Source of the DNA: Lachnospiraceae bacterium
GTDB lineage: Bacteria > Bacillota > Clostridia > Lachnospirales > Lachnospiraceae
Length of the DNA: 64,000 bases
Direction of reading: 5' to 3'
NCBI GenBank assembly: GCA_030524705.1
Contig: JAUNGD010000013.1
Span: forward strand, 1 to 64,000
Part shown: positions 1 to 7,146 of the stretch, in pieces
Position numbering within the stretch: the stretch's first letter is position 1
Layout: every line of letters starts with the position of its first letter
Position numbers and translations under genes: made by a program
Notes under the pieces: model-generated
Database searches by the model: none
Told to the model about the DNA's origin: nothing
The model's input: only the letters and a program-made list of their open reading frames with translations

Positions 1-156
1 TCTGTACTTTTCTATTTTCGTACTCTTTTATTTCTGTACTAGCATATCTCTGTATGATTCCCGCATCATTTTAATTTCAGGTCAATATATTTCTGCGTTC
101 CCTGCGCCCGTATCATTCCTCCGAATCGGCCTTAAAAGCCTTCTTCCGAAGCAGCC
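1..156. other. Non-coding window edge
   Basis: No open frame with a ribosome binding site and no clear hairpin terminator is visible. The stretch lies downstream of azlD, which is read from the minus strand. Two short similar segments containing GCCTTAAAA occur at about 130-165, the second running into the azlD 3' end. Confidence 0.5.
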
Positions 157-480
157 TTAAAAAACAAGCTGCACCAGCGCCATATAGCAGGCCGTTCCCG
201 CCGCTATGGATAAAAGGGTATTGTGCTTCCACTTGTGCAGCAGTATCACCAAAAGTACCGAAAGGGCCTCCGGTATCCCGTAGGAACCACTGACAAATGA
301 CACATTTTTCAGGCAGTATACCACCAGCATTCCCATGATCGCATAGGGAAGAACCTCGCCCAGATACAGCACCACCTTAGGCGTATTTTTCCGAAACACA
401 AGGAACGGAAGGAAACGGATCAGCGCCGTCACCGCTGCGATAACCGCCACCAGTAACAGTGAATAGCCCGGACTGCTCAT
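157..480 (-). CDS. azlD: AzlD-type branched-chain amino acid export subunit
   Basis: Small hydrophobic protein of 107 residues with about four membrane segments. It matches the AzlD family, partner of AzlC in exporting branched-chain amino acids and analogues across the membrane. I place the start at the ATG at 480, giving [10 protein letters not shown], because that ATG overlaps the azlC stop codon in an ATGA arrangement that suggests coupled translation; an upstream in-frame start would lie inside azlC. The [10 protein letters not shown] segment near residue 30 is typical of the family. The substrate is inferred from the family only. Confidence 0.85.
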   Translation of the reverse strand: MSSPGYSLLLVAVIAAVTALIRFLPFLVFRKNTPKVVLYLGEVLPYAIMGMLVVYCLKNVSFVSGSYGIPEALSVLLVILLHKWKHNTLLSIAAGTACYMALVQLVF

Positions 481-1172
481 GCTTCTGTCCCTCCTTTTAA
501 CCATCTTTTTTCAAGAAACATCGCCGCAGTAATTCCGATCATGGACGGAATCAAAAAGCCGGACGCCCCGAAGATGAGGCGGCAGACGATGGAAATCACA
601 ACGCCGGAAACTGCCGGAAGATGCTGTCTCGTCTTCTCCCACTGCTCCACAAAGATTACAACAAAAAGCGCCGTCATCGCAAAATCGATCCCGGCAGAAT
701 TAAACGACAGGGCTGCCCCCGCCGCAGCGCCGATCACGCTGCCCGCCACCCAATAGCACTGATCCATCAGGGATACGTAAAAATAATATGTTTTCTCATC
801 TACCCCCTGCGGAAGCTGCGGTGAGCAAACCAGAGAAAAGGTCTCATCCGTCAGGGAAAAGATCAGATATGGCTTTTTGCGCCCTGTTCCGCTGTACTTA
901 TCCAGCATGGAAATCCCGTAAAACAGATGCCGGAGGTTGACAAGAACTGTCATTAACGCCGCCGCTATAATAGAGGCGCCCCCTGACAGCAGATCCACCG
1001 TCACATACTGCATGGAGCCGGCGTATATGGTCAGGCTCATAAGCGCCGCCCACCACCAGCCGTAGCCCTTATCCTGCAGCAGCACGCCGAATCCGATGCC
1101 CAGCACAAGATATCCTGCCATGACCGGAAGCGATGAAACAAACGCATATTTTAAGGTACTGTTTTTCTTCAT
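477..1172 (-). CDS. azlC: AzlC family branched-chain amino acid permease
   Basis: 231-residue polytopic membrane protein of the AzlC/YgaZ family, the large subunit of the AzlCD branched-chain amino acid exporter. Family features seen are the N-terminal [19 protein letters not shown] segment, the central [11 protein letters not shown] motif, and the following LTDETFSL segment, all conserved in AzlC. It overlaps azlD by four bases, so the two form one unit. A second unrelated copy of this gene pair occurs at 46.3-47.3 kb. The physiological substrate cannot be read from sequence. Confidence 0.9.
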   Translation of the reverse strand: MKKNSTLKYAFVSSLPVMAGYLVLGIGFGVLLQDKGYGWWWAALMSLTIYAGSMQYVTVDLLSGGASIIAAALMTVLVNLRHLFYGISMLDKYSGTGRKKPYLIFSLTDETFSLVCSPQLPQGVDEKTYYFYVSLMDQCYWVAGSVIGAAAGAALSFNSAGIDFAMTALFVVIFVEQWEKTRQHLPAVSGVVISIVCRLIFGASGFLIPSMIGITAAMFLEKRWLKGGTEA

Positions 1173-1214
1173 TTCTTTTTTCTCTTCATTCCATTCTATT
1201 TCACACTGAAACCC

Positions 1215-2090
1215 CTAGATTTTTAAAAGCTTCAGCAGCTCCTTATCCTCCGCCGACACGCGGTAGGATTCCCTGCACTTCTGAATCGCCTTATTCTGCA
1301 CCCATGCATCCATACACCGCTCTTCCAGAAGCCGCAGCGTCTTATCCCGGTATTTCACAAAGCAGACCGACAAGGCCCAGGCCTGGGCCATCCTGATATA
1401 GTAATCGTCACCGCCCGCCGCCTGACCGTTCTCTTTCATCCGGGGCATGTCCGCCGCCTGGCCGTTCTCTTTCATCCGGGACACATCCGCCGCCTGACCG
1501 TCTTCCTTTACCGGAGACGCATTTGCTTCGGTGCGCCCGAAGGGAAATGCAAAGAGCTCCAGCACCCGGTCAATATACGTGTCATTGATGAAATACTGCA
1601 TCAGGGCCACCAGCGCAAATCTCACAGTGAAGGGCCGTATCAAAGAAGCCTTCCCCGAATCCCCGCCTTTTTTCATCAGCCAGCCGGTGTTGTATGCAAA
1701 CCAAAAATCCTGGTTCTTCTTCATAAATTTCATGCTGGAGACGCTGCAGTCGCAGTCCGCCCAGGAAAGGATTCCCGGCACCCAGCGGTCCAGATGCTGC
1801 ACCCGGGCTTCATCTGTCATTCTGGCGCTTCCAATGACAATCCCCTGAAGCATATGCTCCTCCTGCAGCAGCGGAAGCCCCGCTAAGTCCTCCATTTGAG
1901 CCAGCGTCTCCATCTCCGACAGGTATTCCTCCCAGCCGTTCTTTACGGCTTCCTTTGCAATCCGGCGTATTTCCGGCACTCTCACGCCGATGCTGGGAGC
2001 CGTATCGCAGTTTGCCAGCTTATCGTTAAATTCTTTATACGCAGAATCTGCTGCCTCAAGCAGCAGATCCCTCACCTCTGTACGATTCAT
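1215..2090 (-). CDS. DNA alkylation repair (AlkD-like HEAT) protein
   Basis: 291-residue protein resembling the AlkC/AlkD HEAT-repeat family of DNA glycosylases that remove alkylated bases. The N-terminal half has the family pattern GVRVPEIRRIAKE, and the middle contains the SWADCDCSVSSMKF segment, where W and D fit the glycosylase site region of such proteins. Between residues 191 and 226 it carries three in-frame 12-residue repeats rich in KENGQAAD, which look like an insertion into a helical linker and are absent from typical AlkD proteins. It follows the GNAT gene by 13 bp. Biochemical activity is inferred from family likeness. Confidence 0.75.
   Translation of the reverse strand: MNRTEVRDLLLEAADSAYKEFNDKLANCDTAPSIGVRVPEIRRIAKEAVKNGWEEYLSEMETLAQMEDLAGLPLLQEEHMLQGIVIGSARMTDEARVQHLDRWVPGILSWADCDCSVSSMKFMKKNQDFWFAYNTGWLMKKGGDSGKASLIRPFTVRFALVALMQYFINDTYIDRVLELFAFPFGRTEANASPVKEDGQAADVSRMKENGQAADMPRMKENGQAAGGDDYYIRMAQAWALSVCFVKYRDKTLRLLEERCMDAWVQNKAIQKCRESYRVSAEDKELLKLLKI
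1413..1520 (-). repeat. In-frame 36-bp tandem repeat, three copies
   Basis: Three consecutive 36-bp units inside the alkylation repair gene encode ASPVKEDGQAAD, VSRMKENGQAAD and MPRMKENGQAAG. The period is exactly 12 codons, so copy number can change without a frameshift. The last two units are nearly identical, pointing to recent duplication. The encoded insert is hydrophilic and probably an exposed loop. Confidence 0.9.
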
Positions 2091-2103
2091 CTTGTATTCG
2101 TCC

Positions 2104-2634
2104 TCAATCTATTTTTTTCACCATGTTCCGGTATGCCGCTCCCAGAAGCTCCCGGTAGAGCAATTCGCACTCCTCATAGCACAGCCCCGGCTTTGCTGCC
2201 AGCAGCTCCATTTTTACCCGAAACAGCTCCACATGAATTCCGGTCTCCAGCATTCCGTTTCTGAGATAAAAATTCTTTCTTCGGACACGCTCCTGATAGT
2301 TGGGCTGCGTTTCATCCAGCTCTTCAATCTCAAGAAAAAATTGTTTATCCCGGTAAAGCTCCCTGAGCAGAAAAAGTGCGTCTGTCCCCAGCCCCTGGCC
2401 CTGATACTGCTCCGCGATGGCAAAATAATCCAGGAGCACAAGCTCCTCCCCCATAGCCGTAATTGCAAGACCGCATTTTTTCCCATCCTCTTTGAGCACC
2501 AGAATCTCCATAGACCCCATCGCCGCCTTGCGCTCGATCAGCGAAAACGGTTTGCGCTCCTCCTGGGGAAACGCCTTTTGATACAGATCCAGAATAAACG
2601 GCATATCCAGACTAGTCGCCGTACTCACATCCAT
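2104..2634 (-). CDS. GNAT family N-acetyltransferase
   Basis: 176-residue acetyltransferase of the GNAT fold. The acetyl-CoA binding motif A is visible as YQGQGLGTDAL around residues 95-105, preceded by a beta strand LVLLDYFAIA. The N-terminal half includes LYQKAFPQEERKPF, seen in many uncharacterised Firmicute GNATs. The acceptor substrate is unknown. It sits 13 bp upstream of the alkylation repair gene and is probably cotranscribed with it. Confidence 0.8.
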   Translation of the reverse strand: MDVSTATSLDMPFILDLYQKAFPQEERKPFSLIERKAAMGSMEILVLKEDGKKCGLAITAMGEELVLLDYFAIAEQYQGQGLGTDALFLLRELYRDKQFFLEIEELDETQPNYQERVRRKNFYLRNGMLETGIHVELFRVKMELLAAKPGLCYEECELLYRELLGAAYRNMVKKID

Positions 2635-2667
2635 AAGAAACTCTCCTTTACCTTCAAATGATCCCTT

Positions 2668-3660
2668 TTACTGCGTAATCTCGTCAATTCGCTTCAGCTC
2701 ATCCTCCGTAAACGGGGTACGCTTTACAATACGAACATTGTCCTCAATCTGTGAAGGCCTGGAGGCCCCTATAAGCACGCTGGTAACCGCACCGTCCCGC
2801 AGGATCCAGGACAGAGCCATCTGAGCCAGGGACTGTCCGCGCTCCTGCGCCAGCTCATTCAGCGCCCGGATCTGCTGCAGCTTCTCCGGAGTCAGGTCAT
2901 TTTCATGCAGGAAGCGGCCGTCGGCCTTCATCCGGCTGTCCTGGGGAATTCCGTTCAGATAGCGGTCTGTCAGCATCCCCTGAGCCAACGGGCTGAAGCA
3001 GATGATACCCTTTCCGCCCTGCACTGCGGCCTCCTTCAGGCCGTTTTTCTCAATCGTCCTGTCAAAAATCGAATAACGGTTCTGGTTGATGATAAACGGA
3101 CATTTCAGATCCTCCAATATCTCTGCCGCCCGCTTCATGGCCGGCCCGTCATAATTGGAAATTCCCACGTAAAGGGCCTTGCCGCTTCTGACAATTTGAT
3201 CCAGAGCCAGCATCGTCTCCTCCAGAGGCGTTTCCGGATCCATCCGGTGATGATAAAAAATATCCACATAATCCAGTCCCAGGCGCTTCAGGCTCTGATC
3301 CAGGCTGGCAATCAGATACTTCCGGCTGCCCCAGTTGCCGTAAGGCCCCTCCCACATATCGTAGCCTGCCTTTGTACTAATAATCAGCTCGTCCCGGTAA
3401 GCGCTCAGCTCGTTTTTCATGATGCGCCCGAAATTGGTCTCCGCACTGCCATATTCCGGCCCGTAATTATTTGCCAGATCAAAATGTGTGATACCGTTGT
3501 CAAATGCGGTAAAACACAGCTCCTTCATATTCGTATACGGTGCATCTGTCCCGAAATTGTGCCACAGTCCGAAGGATACCTCCGGCAGAAGCAAGCCGCT
3601 GCGCCCGCACCGGTTGTACTTCATATCCTGGTACCTGGCTTTGCCCGCAATATACGTCAT
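2668..3660 (-). CDS. Aldo/keto reductase (YghZ/MgrA type)
   Basis: 330-residue NADPH-dependent aldo/keto reductase. The family tetrad can be picked out: Asp and Tyr in HFDLANNYGP, Lys in IISTKAGY, and His in DIFYHHRMD. The C-terminal VLIGASRPSQIEDN segment is the cofactor-binding region. The overall pattern with MKYNRCGRSGLLLPEVSFG at the start matches the L-glyceraldehyde-3-phosphate reductase (YghZ/Gpr) subgroup, which detoxifies methylglyoxal and related aldehydes. The start at 3660 has an AAGGAGG site seven bases upstream. Precise substrate is inferred. Confidence 0.88.
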   Translation of the reverse strand: MTYIAGKARYQDMKYNRCGRSGLLLPEVSFGLWHNFGTDAPYTNMKELCFTAFDNGITHFDLANNYGPEYGSAETNFGRIMKNELSAYRDELIISTKAGYDMWEGPYGNWGSRKYLIASLDQSLKRLGLDYVDIFYHHRMDPETPLEETMLALDQIVRSGKALYVGISNYDGPAMKRAAEILEDLKCPFIINQNRYSIFDRTIEKNGLKEAAVQGGKGIICFSPLAQGMLTDRYLNGIPQDSRMKADGRFLHENDLTPEKLQQIRALNELAQERGQSLAQMALSWILRDGAVTSVLIGASRPSQIEDNVRIVKRTPFTEDELKRIDEITQ

Positions 3661-3800
3661 AAACTATCCTCCTTGTATTTTCCTTTTCTTTCCGACAGGG
3701 CAGAGAATCGGTTCCCATGCCGCTTCATCGGAAAAAGGACATACCGACAATGCCCGCAGCACTGTTTCGGAATGCCCTTCTGCTCTCATCGTTATTTTGT

Positions 3801-4058
3801 TTATTTTGTTGCGCTTAAATAATCTTCTATATTCTGAACCGCTTCTGTTTCATCTGATCCATTTGCTGTCACCACGACTGTTTCACCGGACGCCAGTCCC
3901 AATGTCATCATCCCCATGATGCTCTTTGCATTGACCGTCCGACCTTCGCTCTCCACATGAATCTCACTCTCATACTGACTGGCCACCTGAACCAATAATG
4001 CTACTGGTCTGGCCTCCAGACCACTAGGAAGCTGAATCGTGATTTCTCTCTTGGTCAT
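3801..4058 (-). CDS. HPr-like (Crh-type) phosphocarrier homologue with Glu15
   Basis: 85-residue HPr-fold protein. The site that holds the phosphorylated His15 in true HPr reads GLEARPVA here, so codon 15 is GAG (Glu), while Ser46 in NAKSIMGMMTLG is retained. This is the pattern of Bacillus Crh, which has Gln15 and only the regulatory Ser46. The location directly after whiA also matches crh in Bacillus. I infer a role in HPr kinase/CcpA carbon regulation rather than in sugar phosphotransfer. The start codon lies inside the 3' end of whiA, with AAGGAGG upstream, giving a 35-bp overlap. A canonical HPr must be encoded elsewhere if the cell has a working PTS. Confidence 0.85.
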   Translation of the reverse strand: MTKREITIQLPSGLEARPVALLVQVASQYESEIHVESEGRTVNAKSIMGMMTLGLASGETVVVTANGSDETEAVQNIEDYLSATK

Positions 4059-5022
4059 AATAGTATTCCTCCTTGTTTTGCCTTAACTCCTCTGCCAACT
4101 GGCTAAGCTTTCTCAGTCTGTGATTTACCCCGGATTTACCTACCGGAGGATCCAGCATTTCCCCCAGCTCCTTCAATGACGCATCCGGGTGAGACAGCCT
4201 GAGAACGGCGACATCCGCAAGGCCAGCGGGCAGCTTTTCCAAACCCTTAGCTGCCTGCAGATAACGAATGTCCTCCATCTGTCTTACTGCTGCGTTTACC
4301 GTCTTGTTGATATTCGCCGCTTCGCAGTTCACCTTGCGGTTCACATTATTTCTCATGTCGCGCACGATCCTGATGTTTTCCAGATCCATCAGAGATATAT
4401 GCGCTTCCATAATATTCAGCATATCAACAATCTGAGCTCCTTCTTTAATATACACAATATAATGCTTTTTACGCTGTACAATTTTGGCATCCGGGCCAAA
4501 TGTATGTATCAGTGTCTGTAGCTGCAATGCCCGCTCCCGGGAGGCGCATACGATCTCAAAATGGTATGATTTCTCCGGGTTGCTGATGGAGCCTGCGGCC
4601 AGAAATGCGCCTCGGATAAAAGCTCTCCGGCAGCACGACTTCTGTACCAGAAGCTGATTCGCCGGTGATACATGCTCAGCTACCTCTCCGTCTGCATCCA
4701 GCAGCTTCAGCGCACGCAAAATGTTGATAACAGAATCGTGGTCTTTCACCAACACTGTATATATCTGACTGCTCTTTTTATTCCCTTTATGTAAAGACAC
4801 GGAAACGTTACATCTTATATTAAATGCTTTTTGCAATAATGTAAAGCACTTTCTCGCAACGGAAACGTTTTCAGTACGAATTCTTATCAGATAACGGCCA
4901 AATGAAGAAATACAAACCGAACCGCACATTCCCACGATGGCGGCAAGCTCCGCCAGATTGCAGTGTCTGGCTGTCGAAATCTGTCCTGAAAGCTCATTTT
5001 TCACATCCCCTGAAAATGACAT
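4024..5022 (-). CDS. whiA: WhiA DNA-binding regulator
   Basis: 332-residue WhiA protein: an N-terminal pair of LAGLIDADG-like domains (AFIRGAFLAAGSISNPEKSY) and a C-terminal helix-turn-helix (LRLSHPDASLKELGEMLDP with PVGKSGVNHRLRKL). WhiA binds DNA and links cell division, chromosome organisation and, in actinobacteria, sporulation. I choose the ATG at 5022 because the upstream in-frame start is a GTG two codons earlier with no better ribosome site. It follows rapZ by about 60 bp; the yvcK gene present between these genes in Bacillus is missing. The 3' end overlaps the Crh-like gene. Confidence 0.95.
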   Translation of the reverse strand: MSFSGDVKNELSGQISTARHCNLAELAAIVGMCGSVCISSFGRYLIRIRTENVSVARKCFTLLQKAFNIRCNVSVSLHKGNKKSSQIYTVLVKDHDSVINILRALKLLDADGEVAEHVSPANQLLVQKSCCRRAFIRGAFLAAGSISNPEKSYHFEIVCASRERALQLQTLIHTFGPDAKIVQRKKHYIVYIKEGAQIVDMLNIMEAHISLMDLENIRIVRDMRNNVNRKVNCEAANINKTVNAAVRQMEDIRYLQAAKGLEKLPAGLADVAVLRLSHPDASLKELGEMLDPPVGKSGVNHRLRKLSQLAEELRQNKEEYYYDQERNHDSAS

Positions 5023-5082
5023 ATGCACCCCCGCTGTCTGCCGTACCGCTTCAAAAGCATCTCACCGCCCCTGAAGCATGCA

Positions 5083-5949
5083 CTATCTTTTCTGTGTCCG
5101 CATTTCCCGGTGCTCCAGCCGCAGGCCGTACTCCGTATGCCTGCCAAGATACTCATATAGCTTCTCTGCGAGAGTCACCGAGCGATGCTGTCCTCCGGTA
5201 CATCCAATACTGATCACCAGCTGATTTTTTCCCTCCGCCACATAATTCGGGAGAAGGAACTCCACCATATCCTCCAGCTTTTCCAGGAACCGGCGCGCAG
5301 TATCCGTCTTCATGACAAATTCCTGCACTTCCCTGTCCTGGCCTGTCTTATGCTTCAGCTCATCTATATAATACGGGTTCGGAAGAAATCTGACGTCAAA
5401 TACCAGATCCGAATCCGCCGGAATCCCATACTTAAACCCAAAGGAAAGAATCGTAATATAAATATTGCGGTATTCCTGACTGTTCACAAAAATCCTTTCG
5501 ATGGCGCTGCGGAGCTCCCGGGTCAGCAGGTTCGATGTATCGAGAATATAATCCGCCTGCTTTTTCAAAAACTGCAGCGCTTCTCTCTCCCGGAGAATCC
5601 CGTCCTCAATCCGGCCGTTCCGCGCCAGCGGATGGCTCCTGCGGGTCTCCTTATACCGCTTCAGCAAAACAGAATCCCGGGCATCCAAAAATAAAATCTC
5701 ATAGGAAACTTCCTTTGCCACCAGGCATTCCAGAACATGCTGAATGCCCTCTATCTCTATTCCGGTCCGAATATCCACCCCCAGCGCCACCTTGTCATGG
5801 CCGCTCTCCTGCATCACGGACAGCTCCGCGAACTTCTCCACCAGAGGCAGCGGAATATTATCGGCGCAGAAATATCCTTCATCCTCAAGTATTTTCAGGG
5901 CCGTACTTTTTCCGGCCCCGGACATTCCTGTCACTATCACAAATCTCAT
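5083..5949 (-). CDS. rapZ: RapZ/YvcJ nucleotide-binding adapter protein
   Basis: 288-residue P-loop protein of the RapZ/YvcJ family. Walker A is GMSGAGKST at residues 8-16; the C-terminal domain has the conserved ISIGCTGGQHRSVTLAE segment. In enterobacteria RapZ senses glucosamine-6-phosphate and steers RNase E to the sRNA GlmZ; in Bacillus YvcJ binds and hydrolyses GTP and influences competence. The start codon directly follows the murB stop, with GGGAG inside the end of murB, so the two genes are translated together. The target in Clostridia is not known. Confidence 0.95.
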   Translation of the reverse strand: MRFVIVTGMSGAGKSTALKILEDEGYFCADNIPLPLVEKFAELSVMQESGHDKVALGVDIRTGIEIEGIQHVLECLVAKEVSYEILFLDARDSVLLKRYKETRRSHPLARNGRIEDGILREREALQFLKKQADYILDTSNLLTRELRSAIERIFVNSQEYRNIYITILSFGFKYGIPADSDLVFDVRFLPNPYYIDELKHKTGQDREVQEFVMKTDTARRFLEKLEDMVEFLLPNYVAEGKNQLVISIGCTGGQHRSVTLAEKLYEYLGRHTEYGLRLEHREMRTQKR

Positions 5950-6858
5950 CTAAAATTCTCCCAGCATTTTTACTTCCGGCTCCAGAGTAACGCCGGACTG
6001 TGCTTTTACTCTGGCCGCCACCTCCGCGATCAGCGCCCGCACCTCCGCTGCCGTTGCATCGCCTGTATTTACCACAAAGCCGCAATGCTTTTCGGAAACC
6101 TGGGCCCCTCCCACAGAAAAGCCCTGCAGCCCTGCGTCCATAATGAGCTTGCCTGCGAAATAGCCCTCCGGGCGTTTAAAGGTGCTCCCGGCACTGGGAA
6201 GCTCCAGCGGCTGCTTCGATACCCGCCGCTCCTTCAGCTCCTCCATCCGGGCCTTTATCTGGCCGTAATCGCCGCGCTGAAGCTGCAGCTTCGCCCCCAG
6301 AACGACCCATTCATTCTCCGGTATCACGCTGTAACGGTATCCAAGCCGCAGCTCCTGCGCCGGCACTGTACGAATCTGCCCGTCTCTGGTAAGCACTGTG
6401 ACCTCCAGCAGCACATCCCGCATCTCTCCGCCGTACGCTCCGGCGTTCATCACCGCCGCACCGCCGATGGTGCCCGGTATGCCGGAGGCAAATTCAAATC
6501 CGGTCAGAGAGTGTGCCAGCGCTTTTTTTGCAATGACCGAGAGCATCGCTCCGGCCTGGGCGGTAAGGATGTCTCCCTCCACCTCGATCCCGCTCAGATT
6601 TTTGTAAATCTGCACCACAACTCCCCGGTATCCCTGATCCGATACCAAAAGGTTGCTGCCATTTCCCAGCACGTAAAACGGCTGCTGCTGCTCCCGGCAG
6701 ATCTGAATGATCTTCGCCGCCTTTTCAAAGCTGTCCGGCACCGCGAAAACATCCGCTGGGCCGCCGATTCGGAAGGTCGTATGCTTTTTCATGCTCTCCT
6801 GCTCCAGAATCGCCTCCGAGCCGGCCGCATCACGTAACAATTCAACTAAATTCTGCAT
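5950..6858 (-). CDS. murB: UDP-N-acetylenolpyruvoylglucosamine reductase MurB
   Basis: 302-residue flavoprotein that reduces UDP-GlcNAc-enolpyruvate to UDP-MurNAc in peptidoglycan precursor synthesis. FAD-binding features are TTFRIGGPADVFAVP near residue 30, LGNGSNLLVSDQGYRG and GIPGTIGGAAVMNAGAYGGEM. The proton donor region is PSAGSTFKRPEGYFAG and the C-terminal Glu lies in LEPEVKMLG. This is the short type II enzyme. It is the first gene of the murB-rapZ-whiA-crh-like cluster, with CGGAG upstream of the start. Confidence 0.96.
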   Translation of the reverse strand: MQNLVELLRDAAGSEAILEQESMKKHTTFRIGGPADVFAVPDSFEKAAKIIQICREQQQPFYVLGNGSNLLVSDQGYRGVVVQIYKNLSGIEVEGDILTAQAGAMLSVIAKKALAHSLTGFEFASGIPGTIGGAAVMNAGAYGGEMRDVLLEVTVLTRDGQIRTVPAQELRLGYRYSVIPENEWVVLGAKLQLQRGDYGQIKARMEELKERRVSKQPLELPSAGSTFKRPEGYFAGKLIMDAGLQGFSVGGAQVSEKHCGFVVNTGDATAAEVRALIAEVAARVKAQSGVTLEPEVKMLGEF

Positions 6859-6960
6859 CTGGATTTCTCCGTTTCTATTTTAATTCAAAAACTCCAGTTC
6901 TACTTTTGCTGCTCCATGCAGCAGTTCCCCGCAGCACACCATTCTGCAGGATTTTTATTT

Positions 6961-7146
6961 TCCACGCTTCTGGGATATCTCTCTGGCGTATGCTCTCCGC
7001 TGCCTATTGCAGGATTCCGCTTTGCCGTATGCTCTCCGCTGCCTCCCGCAGGATTTCACTCTGGCACATGCTCTCCGCTGCCTATTGCAGGATTCCGCTT
7101 TGCCGTATGCTCTCCACTGCTTCCCGCAGTCCCTCCGGCGGCAGTA
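6961..7146 (-). repeat. 39-bp tandem repeat over the 3' end of the fusion gene
   Basis: Units beginning TGCTCTCC recur at 6991, 7030, 7069 and 7108, exactly 39 bp apart, with a degenerate part-copy before 6991. The copy at 7069-7107 contains the stop codon and last codons of the aminotransferase coding region (ESIRQSGILQ), and 7108-7146 is the upstream coding copy. The remaining units continue past the stop in the same 13-codon register, so the 3' end of the gene appears to have been duplicated outward into the spacer before murB. Confidence 0.9.

Noticed and set aside
6961-7146. Possible CRISPR array
   Set aside because: Units are directly contiguous without unique spacers, and one of them encodes the end of a gene; there are no cas genes.
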